From a bacterium UBP8_UBA817 (GTDB lineage Bacteria; Margulisbacteria; Marinamargulisbacteria; UBA817): DNA of 19,751 nucleotides. The notes beneath the pieces were generated by a model, which saw nothing but the letters and a program-made list of their open reading frames with translations, was not told the DNA's origin and ran no database searches. The first letter of the stretch is position 1; each line of letters opens with the position of its first letter. The DNA lies in assembly GCA_002296285.1 (NCBI GenBank), contig DBHX01000034.1:1-19751 (forward strand). Direction: 5' to 3'. Positions 7,685 to 15,369 of this stretch are shown here, in pieces. Both the position numbers and the translations under genes were made by a program.

Positions 7685-8742
7685 GTAACATTACTAATTA
7701 AGGGTAGCCTTGAATTCACCCAATCAATGGACTCATCTCGGTAATTTAACCAATCATTAAAATCTGACAATGCGACACGAATAATGGATTCCACATGTGG
7801 AATCACCGCCTCACGTCGCTCGATGGTTTGATTGGCCACGGCTTCCAATTTATCCACCGAAACGAATTGAACATGATCTAACTGGTTAATGGTTGGATCA
7901 ATGGACCTCGGCAAACTTACGTCGACCACAATCTTTGGGTCCGTTAAATGCATCAAGTCATTCGCATTGATAATAAAAGACGATGAATATATTCCGGCGT
8001 AAATAATATCAACATTCATTAATTCACGTTTAATGGCAGCAAACGGAATAACCCTTGTATTTGGGTAGATCTCCCCGAGCTTTTCTGCTTTGCTCATGGT
8101 TCGATTGGCAATGCACAAATTCTGGTGCCCCATGGCGGCAAGCTTTACCAAGGCCCGTTGAATCATCACCCCAGCCCCAATCAGCAATATGGGACGATAA
8201 AGAAAGTCATCTTGAATATCTTTTATGGCTTCAATGGCAATGGAACTGATGGAATGGGCCCCTTTTGAAATATTTGTAACAGTTCGAACCTCTTTTGCGG
8301 TGGCAATCAATAACTGAAACAATTTATTTAGATAGGCTGACGTGGCCCCAAATTCCATGCACATTGCATAATTATCTTTTACTTGTGTCAAAATTTCATT
8401 TTCCCCCAACACCATGGACTTCAATCCACAGACCACTTGAAATAAGTGCGCCATGGCATCAAACCCATGCAACACCGTGGCATGCCGTTCCAAGATGGTC
8501 TTGGACACAAGGGTTTTCTCCTTAATTTTTGTGAGCAGCAAATCCACGGACTTCGTTGAATCCGCCGATATAAACACCCACTCGGTACGATTACACGTGG
8601 ACACAATCACCATTTCATCAAAGAAGATGGTCCCCATGGTGGCCGATAAATAATAGGTCAAATCATCTTTATTGCAGGAACACTTTTCCAGAATTTCAAT
8701 GGGGGCATTGGTGTAATTCATACTAACCACAGTTATGTTCAT
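7681..8742 (-). CDS. hemA: Glutamyl-tRNA reductase, short C-terminus
   Basis: It reduces glutamyl-tRNA(Glu) to glutamate-1-semialdehyde with NADPH, the first committed step of C5 tetrapyrrole synthesis. The catalytic Cys50 is in STCNRTEW and His99 in MAHLFQ, at the same numbers as in the E. coli enzyme. The signature GLKSMVLGENEILTQVK spans 106-122. The NADPH-binding domain has LLIGAGVM (186-193) and ANRTMSKAEKL. The protein is 353 residues, against about 420 in the family. It ends soon after the long spinal helix, so most of the C-terminal dimerisation domain is missing. There is no SD; a good promoter (TTGATG, 17 bases, TAAAAT) ends 6 bases before the ATG. It stands alone, with no other haem genes in the window. 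Confidence 0.95.
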   Translation of the reverse strand: MNITVVSMNYTNAPIEILEKCSCNKDDLTYYLSATMGTIFFDEMVIVSTCNRTEWVFISADSTKSVDLLLTKIKEKTLVSKTILERHATVLHGFDAMAHLFQVVCGLKSMVLGENEILTQVKDNYAMCMEFGATSAYLNKLFQLLIATAKEVRTVTNISKGAHSISSIAIEAIKDIQDDFLYRPILLIGAGVMIQRALVKLAAMGHQNLCIANRTMSKAEKLGEIYPNTRVIPFAAIKRELMNVDIIYAGIYSSSFIINANDLMHLTDPKIVVDVSLPRSIDPTINQLDHVQFVSVDKLEAVANQTIERREAVIPHVESIIRVALSDFNDWLNYRDESIDWVNSRLPLISNVT

Positions 8743-8748
8743 GACCTT

Positions 8749-8777
8749 ATTTTAATTTATTTTATTGATTGCATCAA
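8749..8777 (-). promoter_or_regulatory. Predicted leaderless promoter of hemA
   Basis: On minus, TTGATG (8777-8772), a 17-base spacer and TAAAAT (8754-8749) are followed by 6 bases and the ATG at 8742. Both boxes are close to the sigma-70 consensus, and transcription would start at about the A of the ATG. Confidence 0.6.
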
Positions 8778-8841
8778 ACCCTAGCCAAAAACAAACGCAT
8801 CTCCTTCATATAAAAATTTTTATTTTTATAAATATATATTA

Positions 8842-8872
8842 AATGCAATTTAATTTGTATTTAATGCAATTT
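8842..8872 (+). repeat. Two direct copies of AATGCAATTT, 21 bases apart
   Basis: The copies are at 8842-8851 and 8863-8872, in phase on the DNA helix (two turns). The second abuts TTTACA (8872-8877), a possible -35 for the gene starting at 8926. It looks like a tandem operator, but the region is very AT-rich. Confidence 0.4.
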
Positions 8873-8925
8873 TTACAAATTACATAACGATAATAATTAT
8901 AAATAAACAAAATGGAGTGATTTAT

Positions 8926-9582
8926 ATGACACAAGGAATTAATTTTCGACATCACGTTTCACACCAATCTTCACGGCCACCACAGCCCCCAAAAAAAGCC
9001 CCCTTACAAACATACCTTGATAATGTTAAAACACTGAAGGCAAAAACAATTCCCAAAGGCATCACAATATTTGACCCAAGCTTATCCGATGAAAAAAAGA
9101 AAGCGTTACATAACTCATATCACCGAAACCTCACTTGTTTTGAAAATACCATGACCGTCATCGATAAAACATCACAAAAAATAGATGAGTATGCCGAAAA
9201 ATATCGCAATACCAAAGATCGGCACCTAAAAGAAGTTTACGGCGAGAGTATTCGTTTTCACATATGGAACGGAAACCAGCAAATAACACTGGCTACCCAA
9301 AGCCTTAAGATGATGAAATTGCTTCGAAACGTAGACGAAGTACATCATCACCCCCTCTATGTTCAACAAGCCGATGAATTGCTTAAGCTAGCCCGGGAAA
9401 TAGAAACCAATCCTCAAAATACTCAAGCACCTAAACGACCTGCCCGACCCACCCGAAGCGTTAGACCCCAAAGACAACCTCATCCAATTCAACCAAGCAA
9501 CCAAGCTGCCAAACCAAACATTATTTTTCGAGCCATGCATAAAGTGTCAAAAAGGATTTCGGCATTGTTTCACAGATCATAA
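8926..9582 (+). CDS. Hypothetical protein with helical core and basic Pro-rich tail
   Basis: The ATG at 8926 is chosen because GGAGTGATTT precedes it at normal spacing; the GTG at 8917 overlaps that SD. The product is 218 residues with no signal peptide or membrane segment. Residues 1-30 are polar and Pro-rich (SSRPPQPPKKAP). Residues about 55-155 look helical and charged (KIDEYAEKYRNTKDRHLKEVYGE, then QITLATQSLKMMKLLRNV), possibly a coiled-coil or helical bundle. Residues 160-195 are Pro/Arg/Gln-rich and disordered-looking. The end is basic and amphipathic (AMHKVSKRISALFHRS). No family is recognised. The Pro-rich ends with a helical middle would suit a secreted effector or a DNA/RNA-binding protein, but I cannot choose. 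It is a single-gene unit closed by a strong terminator, with a C12 tract directly after the stop. Confidence 0.7.
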   Translation: MTQGINFRHHVSHQSSRPPQPPKKAPLQTYLDNVKTLKAKTIPKGITIFDPSLSDEKKKALHNSYHRNLTCFENTMTVIDKTSQKIDEYAEKYRNTKDRHLKEVYGESIRFHIWNGNQQITLATQSLKMMKLLRNVDEVHHHPLYVQQADELLKLAREIETNPQNTQAPKRPARPTRSVRPQRQPHPIQPSNQAAKPNIIFRAMHKVSKRISALFHRS

Positions 9583-9594
9583 CCCCCCCCCCCC
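9583..9594 (+). repeat. C12 homopolymer tract
   Basis: Twelve consecutive C residues start at the base after the TAA stop of the preceding gene. It is outside any supported reading frame. Confidence 0.9.
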
Positions 9595-9614
9595 GATTTA
9601 ACGCTTCAAAATAG

Positions 9615-9643
9615 GGCCCCCTCGTGGGGGCCGTGCAATTTTT
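9615..9643 (+). terminator. Rho-independent terminator
   Basis: GGCCCCC (9615-9621), loop TCGT and GGGGGCC (9626-9632) form a perfect 7-bp GC stem, followed after GTGCAA by TTTTT (9639-9643). It ends the 8926-9582 transcript and insulates the small gene at 9679. Confidence 0.8.
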
Positions 9644-9658
9644 ACTTGACTTGCATCG

Positions 9659-9680
9659 ATAATAACCAGGAGGTTATTAT
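9659..9680 (+). promoter_or_regulatory. Perfect hairpin enclosing SD and start of the small gene
   Basis: ATAATAACC (9659-9667) pairs with GGTTATTAT (9672-9680); the loop is AGGA. The SD AGGAGG (9668-9673) is half in the loop and half in the stem, and the first two bases of the ATG are paired. This would make translation depend on melting, or be a protein-binding palindrome. The stem is mostly A-T, so it is only moderately stable. Confidence 0.6.
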
Positions 9681-9807
9681 GCGGTTTATTCAATTGCTTC
9701 AAACCACAGGTCAATTCGCATCGAAGTTTCGCTACAAAAAAGCCCTATTATTTGGCCTAGCCAATATCATCGTCATCAATGTTATGCGCCGATTTATTGG
9801 TAAGTGA
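9679..9807 (+). CDS. 42-residue basic hydrophobic peptide
   Basis: The ATG at 9679 follows AGGAGG with 5-base spacing. The peptide starts MRFIQLLQTTG, has a basic patch (KFRYKK, 16-21), one hydrophobic stretch ALLFGLANIIVINVM (22-36) and a basic end (RRFIGK). It would be a single-span or membrane-surface peptide. Its last 51 bases lie antisense to the 3' end of the ion-channel gene. The layout of a small hydrophobic cationic peptide with a sequestered SD resembles type I toxins, but I found no antitoxin RNA. It is not a shadow of the channel gene alone, because the SD, hairpin and first 26 codons lie outside that gene. Confidence 0.45.
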   Translation: MRFIQLLQTTGQFASKFRYKKALLFGLANIIVINVMRRFIGK

Positions 9808-10551
9808 CTGCAATGGTTCTTTGCATCGATCACAAACATGCTCGGTTCGGTTATAGTTGACAATGGTTGAACTCACAAAACCTGTTGGCACGACGATAAT
9901 GCTATATCCCAGAATCATTATCAGTGCGGCAATGGCTTTTCCAATATCGGTTACAGGCGATATATCCCCATACCCCACGGTTGTCAGTGTGACAATGGCC
10001 CAATAAATACTAATCGGAATGCTTGTAAACCCGTTGGTTTCACCTTCCACCACATACATGATCGAACCTAAAATAATGGCAATCGTAATGACAGCAGAAA
10101 TGAATAACACGATTTTTCGAAAGCTCTGCCGAATGCTTCGAATTAACGTTCTGGATTCCTCAATGTATTGAATGAACTTCAAAATTCGAAATACTCTCAA
10201 AACTCGAAGTACCCTGACCACTGTTAAATAATGGGTTCCTGGAACAAATAAACTGATGTAGGTTGGTAAAATGGATAAAATATCAACAATGCCAAAAAAA
10301 CTAACGGTGTATTTTAATGGTTTCGGCGCGCAATATAACCTTAACATAAATTCAATGGTAAAAAGAATCGTGACCACCCATTCCGCCATATTCAATGCAT
10401 TCCCATACACACTGCGAATGGATTGAACACTGTCCAGCATCACAATAAACACACTGAATACAATGGTGAGGATCAATCCAATATCAAACCATTTACCAGC
10501 CGGGGTATCGGACCCAAAAATAATGATATTCAACTGCGCTTTTCGTGTCAT
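9757..10551 (-). CDS. Voltage-gated potassium channel (six-transmembrane Kv type)
   Basis: An inner-membrane K+ channel subunit of 264 residues, expected to form tetramers. S1 is about 23-41, S2 56-74, S3 82-102 and S4 108-128, with positive charges at every third residue (R113, R116, R119, R122, K125). S5 is about 146-167, the pore helix 178-190, the selectivity filter TVGYGD 191-196, and S6 203-222. The short cytoplasmic tail has CDRC (240-243) and an acidic end (DDDDIG). The start is fixed by an ATGA overlap with the stop of the hydrolase gene upstream, so the two are translationally coupled. It is the last gene of the glpD operon. No cyclic-nucleotide or RCK domain is present. K+ selectivity follows from the filter motif; the physiological role is open. 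Confidence 0.93.
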   Translation of the reverse strand: MTRKAQLNIIIFGSDTPAGKWFDIGLILTIVFSVFIVMLDSVQSIRSVYGNALNMAEWVVTILFTIEFMLRLYCAPKPLKYTVSFFGIVDILSILPTYISLFVPGTHYLTVVRVLRVLRVFRILKFIQYIEESRTLIRSIRQSFRKIVLFISAVITIAIILGSIMYVVEGETNGFTSIPISIYWAIVTLTTVGYGDISPVTDIGKAIAALIMILGYSIIVVPTGFVSSTIVNYNRTEHVCDRCKEPLQSLTNKSAHNIDDDDIG

Positions 10552-11447
10552 AATGGGTCTAAAAACTCCTCAATATGCGTCAAAATCATGGGCATTTCTT
10601 CGTCACACTCAACTTTATGACGAGCCCCTGGAACGACCAAATGCTTCACCGACGCAGACAAGGGCATCAAGCGGCGAATCAAAGGCTCATTTTTTTTCCC
10701 ACCTTTGGACAACGGGTCATGCTCCCCAGTAATGAATAAAATGGGAGGAAGCTGAACCTCACCCATCGCATTCATTTCTAGGAGCAAGTGATTGAGCGCA
10801 CCGTAAAACCCCCAACTGGCCATATTGCCGCACAACGGATCATCACCATATTGCCGCAATACCGACGGCATCCGGCTCACCCAGGCATGCTCATACCCAT
10901 CTATTTTGAATGAACGATTTAAGCTTGAAATACCAATCGCATGGGCCAACGCTGCGGGTGTATTTAGCCCCAATAATCGCCCCATAATCTTTATAAGCGC
11001 CCATTGAATCCTTAGCAACCATTGGGGCTCAGTGGTGGACCCCGTCAATATTAATGCATCGGCAACCACATGATTCTTCTCAAGATTCAATGCCAAAAAA
11101 GACCCCATGCTATGCCCGTAGCGAATCACTTTTTGATTGGTGTAATGCGCCCGTATCCAATCATCCACCAGCTGTGATGATTCAATAAGAATTGCCACGC
11201 CATGCCGGGGCAAGTGATCCCGACGACACTCAGGGTGAATGGTATAGCCGGCACCGGGCTGATCGTTGCAAACCACATCCCACCCGATCTCACATAACGC
11301 CATGGCCCAATCATGAACCATCCCAGAATGTTCCATCATGCCATGCAATAGATGAATAACCCCTTTGGGCGGGCCGTCCCCATGCCATTGCCGAATGCAA
11401 TGGCGTTCAGTATTGTGCTGCAACCAGTGTGTGGTTAACCTAGCCAT
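10548..11447 (-). CDS. Alpha/beta hydrolase, monoacylglycerol lipase-like
   Basis: A 299-residue serine hydrolase of the lysophospholipase/monoglyceride-lipase type (Hydrolase_4 family). The oxyanion block is LLHGMMEHS (33-41) and the nucleophile elbow GHSMGS (111-116, Ser113); the acid is in GEHDPLSKGG and the catalytic His in GARHKVECD near the end. No signal peptide, so it is cytoplasmic. The ATG at 11447 overlaps the glpD stop (ATGGCTAG) with GGGG just upstream; an in-frame ATG at 11465 is an alternative. Coupling to glpD suggests that it releases glycerol from monoglycerides or lysolipids for the glycerol pathway. That role is inferred from context; the fold and triad are seen. Confidence 0.88.
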   Translation of the reverse strand: MARLTTHWLQHNTERHCIRQWHGDGPPKGVIHLLHGMMEHSGMVHDWAMALCEIGWDVVCNDQPGAGYTIHPECRRDHLPRHGVAILIESSQLVDDWIRAHYTNQKVIRYGHSMGSFLALNLEKNHVVADALILTGSTTEPQWLLRIQWALIKIMGRLLGLNTPAALAHAIGISSLNRSFKIDGYEHAWVSRMPSVLRQYGDDPLCGNMASWGFYGALNHLLLEMNAMGEVQLPPILFITGEHDPLSKGGKKNEPLIRRLMPLSASVKHLVVPGARHKVECDEEMPMILTHIEEFLDPL

Positions 11448-13002
11448 TGATCCCCAACCGGTCATGCAAAGGCTTCAACAATTGCTCTTCCGACAACGGG
11501 GATGCTGTCATTTGCTTAAACTGTGTTGCCACGGATCTCAAAAAATCGGGCTGATCATAATGCATAACCCCATAATACGTTCTTCGAAGTAAAAAATCAT
11601 CCAATTCTCGCACCCACTCCTTGGAAACTGCGTATTTTAATTCGGCCAAAATTATCGGCAACTCAATATCGAATCGAATGGATGATTCTGGATGATAGGA
11701 AATGGTATTCAATACGTCTTTATAAAGCATACCGTACGTTTCGATTAAATGCACCAAGGACTCTCTCGATAAACGATACCGATCTGACAACTGTGTAAGT
11801 TGCGTTTCACTTGGCCAATCGGGCATATCAAATGCACCCATAAATCCCAGCATTGAGGTATTGCTTTTGGTCAACACTCGATCAAAAAACACCTTATTTT
11901 GAATTAAGTTGATGGCTCGTTCAGCCATTGATCGATAGGTGGTATACTTTCCACCACTGACTGACAACATGTGATGATTTAGCCAAACGTAGGACTCCTC
12001 CCGAGACTGTTTTGATGGGGATTTCTCATTGGTTTGAATCAATGGACGATACCCACAAAATACGCCACTCACATCGTTCAGTGCCCATGTTCGCTTTGTA
12101 TGATACGCATTCACGGCATCCAATAAATACTGAACATCTTCCTGTGAAACGCGAGGTAAACTGTATTGCAAATCATCCTGTTGATCCGTGGTTCCCACCA
12201 ATGTCTTCCCCTCCCAAGGCATCATAAAAAAAACACGATCATCCTTGGGTGCCATGAGTAGCAAGGCCACCGATAAATCCATGTCTGGCAATACAATATG
12301 AATGCCCTTGGTTGGCTTCACCAATGAACCATCGGACCATTGATTGTTCCATGCCCCGGTGGCAAGAATCACGCTATTGGCATTCACCGACCCAATGTAT
12401 TTATCCTCTCGGTGAAGATCAATGCCAAGACCCGAGCTGGTCTCCTGAATATTTGAAGCCTTGGTGTAATTATGAATCTCAGCGCCTTCATTGTGAGCCA
12501 TCAACAATAGCTCCATAATCAGTCGATGGTCAGCCATTTGAGCGTCAAAGTAACTTCCACAGGCCACCAAATCGGATTTATTTAACCAGGGCACATCCGT
12601 AGCCAACTGATGTTTTTGAACCATGTGATGGGCGGGCAATGACCGCTGTGTTTGCATCCAATCGTACAGTTTCAATCCAATCTTAAGCTCCCAGGGTTTC
12701 CACTTGGAGTGCTTGTAAAGCGGGACATAAAACTGCAATGGCTTTACCAAATGCGGGGCTTTGTTTAGTAAAAAATTACGTTCATTTAAAGATTCTTTAA
12801 CCAAATTAAATTGCCGACTTTCAAGATACCGTAACCCCCCATGAGCCAGTTTTGATGTGGCCGTGCTGGCCCCAAATCCAAAATCAAATTGTTCAAATAA
12901 CCCCACGCGAAGCCCACGCAACGTGGCATCCAGCGCCAACCCGGCGCCATTAATGCCACCACCAATGATGCAAACATCCAAATGCTGAGTGAATGGATTC
13001 AT
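11440..13002 (-). CDS. glpD: Aerobic glycerol-3-phosphate dehydrogenase
   Basis: This FAD enzyme of the membrane face oxidises glycerol-3-phosphate to dihydroxyacetone phosphate and passes electrons to quinone. At 520 residues it is near the family length. The FAD-binding start is DVCIIGGGINGAG (9-21). The family blocks STATSKLAHGGLRYLE, VILATGAWNNQW, GTTDQQDD, GVFCGYRPLIQ and LSVSGGKYTTYRSMAE are all present. The first gene of the glpD-hydrolase-channel unit, it has no SD. GATAAA lies 6 bases before the ATG, a weaker version of the leaderless layout at other genes; TATATT further up is an alternative -10. Three CCGA-type repeats precede it (13029-13050). The upstream gene on the same strand looks broken. 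Confidence 0.95.
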   Translation of the reverse strand: MNPFTQHLDVCIIGGGINGAGLALDATLRGLRVGLFEQFDFGFGASTATSKLAHGGLRYLESRQFNLVKESLNERNFLLNKAPHLVKPLQFYVPLYKHSKWKPWELKIGLKLYDWMQTQRSLPAHHMVQKHQLATDVPWLNKSDLVACGSYFDAQMADHRLIMELLLMAHNEGAEIHNYTKASNIQETSSGLGIDLHREDKYIGSVNANSVILATGAWNNQWSDGSLVKPTKGIHIVLPDMDLSVALLLMAPKDDRVFFMMPWEGKTLVGTTDQQDDLQYSLPRVSQEDVQYLLDAVNAYHTKRTWALNDVSGVFCGYRPLIQTNEKSPSKQSREESYVWLNHHMLSVSGGKYTTYRSMAERAINLIQNKVFFDRVLTKSNTSMLGFMGAFDMPDWPSETQLTQLSDRYRLSRESLVHLIETYGMLYKDVLNTISYHPESSIRFDIELPIILAELKYAVSKEWVRELDDFLLRRTYYGVMHYDQPDFLRSVATQFKQMTASPLSEEQLLKPLHDRLGING

Positions 13003-13028
13003 GGTGTATTTATCGGTAAATATATCAT

Positions 13029-13053
13029 CCGATTAAACCGAATCAAACCGATG
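13029..13053. repeat. Three short CCGA-type direct repeats upstream of glpD
   Basis: On plus, CCGATTAAA, CCGAATCAAA and CCGATG follow each other with a period of 9-10 bases. They span the end of the broken upstream gene and the glpD promoter zone, so they could be an operator for glpD. The pattern is short and could be chance. Confidence 0.3.
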
Positions 13054-14549
13054 CCATGAATGCAATCATCAATTTCATGCTAACGGCATCTAATCGCTCT
13101 TTTGAAATGACCTGATCACGGGATAAACCGTTCCTCAATTGTTGTTTTAACCCTTCATGAACTTCAGGATATGGGGTTTTCGGTTTAATGGATTTTAAAA
13201 ACCTCAATGCAGTCATGATCACTGCATCATGCACTTTTTGAATGGCCACTTCTCGAGGCGTGCATAATGATTGATTTGAACCCGTTACTTCCACACAAAA
13301 TTCTTTTATCTCGACCAACGTCGTACACACACGATGAACATAATGGTCCAATTTAGATCTTTGCACAAATCGTTGGTGCTCATTAAAACAATTGATGTCA
13401 TCAATAACGTGAGTTAAAAAATCCATATCTGCCAAATCAATCGCGTCAGAAAACCATAACCTAACGCAGGCTTTGAATGCGCCAATTTCCTGAATTAACC
13501 CATTCTGTAATGAACTAAATTCCAACATAGCTTTTGGATCGTTTAAATAGGAATTAAACAACATCACATATCGCAAATACGAAAACACATCCATTGACCG
13601 AATGGCGGCTCGACACCATGCCGAATCAATTAATTTGGCTTGATTCAACCGCCATAAACTGGTGAACGATTCGTTCAAGAAAAAAGTTTCCCCATTCATA
13701 GAAAATATGGTTGGCAAAAGGGTACCGGATGAATTCTTGGCTAATAGGTCTCGAATTGTATCATAATTCTCTGGCTTAAATTGAATGGATTCACGGTTCA
13801 TTATGTCGACAATTTTAACGGCGTATACCAATCCTGAAACTTTCATCATCATTCTTTTTCCACAACCTTCAACGTGAACATTACCCAACATGTAGATGCG
13901 ATCATCCAAGGATCTGCCTATTAAAGGATGGCAAACCTCACTTAACCACTATTCAGGAGACATTCCTAACGTTAACCATTCCTCTGGGCATGCGATGGGT
14001 TTGCCATAAATGGATCGACGATACTCCCCCCTGACTTCGGGGACCTGTTCACACGCCTGAGTTATTTCAGTTGGTAGCCATTCAGCCATTTTCTTTGCAA
14101 CCCGTACCAGGGATTCATACCCTGGATAAATGGCCCCCATCAATTCTTCGCGCCTCAAATCTTTTAAAATAAGCCGCCATGATTTTTAAATCCATGGGAA
14201 ATCTTTGTGAAGGATCTTTTGGTTGCAACGCTTCTGAAAATATGCCGGCTATTTTTTTATTGGCTGAATCGTGAGCTAACCGTTCGAGTTCCCTTAAAAC
14301 GATGTCGATGCACTCGTCAATACCTTTAATATCCTCACCGTCAAATTGAGACTTCCATTCTTGAACGATACAGAAGATGCTTCCCAAAACATAGCCATAT
14401 GACGAACGAAAAACTTGTGCGCCCATATTCAAGTAATACCCCTCTGAATGAGATCGTATTAATTCTTTCAATATCTGTTTTATTGTTGTGACATCCCTCA
14501 ATTGCACAGTCGTTAAATCAACCGTCATATACGATACTGTTTTTTTCAT
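13043..14549 (-). pseudogene. Unknown gene of about 501 codons, broken by a frameshift and a TAG
   Basis: Three open pieces line up: 14549-14115, 14158-13949 and 13909-13043. Only the first has an SD (AGGGGG before ATG 14549). Removing one A from the A5 run at 14187-14183 joins piece one to piece two (DLK then SWRLILKDLRRE). Pieces two and three are in the same frame, separated by one TAG (13951-13949) and 13 sense codons. The repaired length is 1506 bases, an exact multiple of three. Piece three alone would need a TTG start without SD. The product is soluble and mostly helical. The part DPSQRFPMD with the helix before it faintly recalls the end of a protein-kinase C-lobe, but no catalytic motifs are seen. 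Alternatives: three separate small genes, or sequence errors in an intact gene. Confidence 0.6.
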
Positions 14550-14679
14550 TTTCCCCCTCTCATTACGCTTGAAAATAAAATATAGTTAATCATACTTAAT
14601 TAATATGTTGCAATCTATCTTTTTTATATTTTTCAATATCTCGCCTGTTTTTATCTATTTTGATTCTCTTTAAAATTCA

Positions 14680-14709
14680 TTTACTTTTATTAAATATTTT
14701 CAATATAAT
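14680..14709 (+). promoter_or_regulatory. Predicted leaderless promoter of the doxX-like gene
   Basis: TTTACT (14680-14685), an 18-base spacer and a perfect TATAAT (14704-14709) are followed by TAGACT and the ATG at 14716. No SD is present, so transcription would start at the start codon. Confidence 0.6.
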
Positions 14710-14715
14710 TAGACT

Positions 14716-15117
14716 ATGAATATTTTCATTCTTCGTCTCATGGCTGGGCTATTCATGTTTTGCTTTCATGGGTATCCAAAACTTCAAAAATTTGATTATT
14801 TAATCACCGTGTTTCCTGACCCTTTGGGTGTTGGGTCTACAGCAAGCCTCTGTTTGGTTATTTTTGCTGAGGTTTTTTGTTCCGTCTTACTCATTACTGG
14901 CACGACGGTTCGATTGGCAACCATCCCATTAATTATTACTATGTTTGTGGCATCTTTTATCATTCATGTGGACGATCCCATATCAAAAATTGAACTCCCC
15001 CTCATGTATCTGACCATTTATGCGACGTTGTTTATTTCCGGGCCTGGGAAATGGGCATTTCAACCTCAATTACGGCTAAAAATCACCTCTGAGACTCTTC
15101 GCAAATTATTAACGTAA
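14716..15117 (+). CDS. DoxX-family membrane protein
   Basis: A 133-residue integral membrane protein with four hydrophobic segments (about 3-19, 42-63, 67-85 and 93-110). The family pattern is visible: LRLMAGLFMFCFHGYPKL at the start, then FAEVFCSVLLITGTTVRLA, a short loop with His and Asp (IIHVDDPISKIE), and LPLMYLTIYATLFISGPGKWAF. DoxX/SURF4-type proteins are linked to redox or sulfur metabolism in some organisms, but the function here cannot be inferred. The start has no SD; the promoter places transcription at the ATG. The next gene on the strand is a small secreted protein 53 bases on. Confidence 0.85.
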   Translation: MNIFILRLMAGLFMFCFHGYPKLQKFDYLITVFPDPLGVGSTASLCLVIFAEVFCSVLLITGTTVRLATIPLIITMFVASFIIHVDDPISKIELPLMYLTIYATLFISGPGKWAFQPQLRLKITSETLRKLLT

Positions 15118-15170
15118 TTTTTTGAAATTTTTCCTTTCTTTCGTTCGATAATTACTGGAGGCGAAAGAAA

Positions 15171-15332
15171 ATGAATAAGCTAACCATATTTTATGCACTA
15201 TCTATCATGAATATGATGCTCTCATCATTATTGACGCCAATGGATGCCGACTTATTCATGGGTTCTTCAAAGCACTATAACCTAAAGCAACGCATTGTGA
15301 TTGAAAAGAACCTCATTAAAAGCCAGCATTAA
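15171..15332 (+). CDS. Small secreted protein of unknown function
   Basis: The ATG at 15171 follows TGGAGGCGAAAGAAA, a clear SD at slightly long spacing. The product is 53 residues. The first 20-25 residues (MNKLTIFYALSIMNMMLSSL) form a signal peptide or membrane anchor; the rest is short and polar (GSSKHYNLKQRIVIEKNLIKSQH). It lies between the doxX-like gene and the EamA gene. The EamA -35 box begins 2 bases after its stop. It may be a real micro-protein like the two at 7309-7684, or a leader peptide. No family is recognised. Confidence 0.5.
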   Translation: MNKLTIFYALSIMNMMLSSLLTPMDADLFMGSSKHYNLKQRIVIEKNLIKSQH

Positions 15333-15333
15333 A

Positions 15334-15362
15334 TTGTTAAAAATTCCACAACCCGATAGAAT
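15334..15362 (+). promoter_or_regulatory. Predicted leaderless promoter of the EamA transporter gene
   Basis: TTGTTA (15334-15339), a 17-base spacer and TAGAAT (15357-15362) are followed by 7 bases and the ATG at 15370. This decides the start at 15370 over upstream TTG 15301 and ATG 15361, none of which has an SD. Confidence 0.5.
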
Positions 15363-15369
15363 GGGCTCA

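Noticed and set aside
14115..14200. Programmed ribosomal frameshift at the A5 run
   Set aside because: No classical slippery heptamer or downstream stem is evident, and a second lesion (TAG 13949) follows; decay is simpler.
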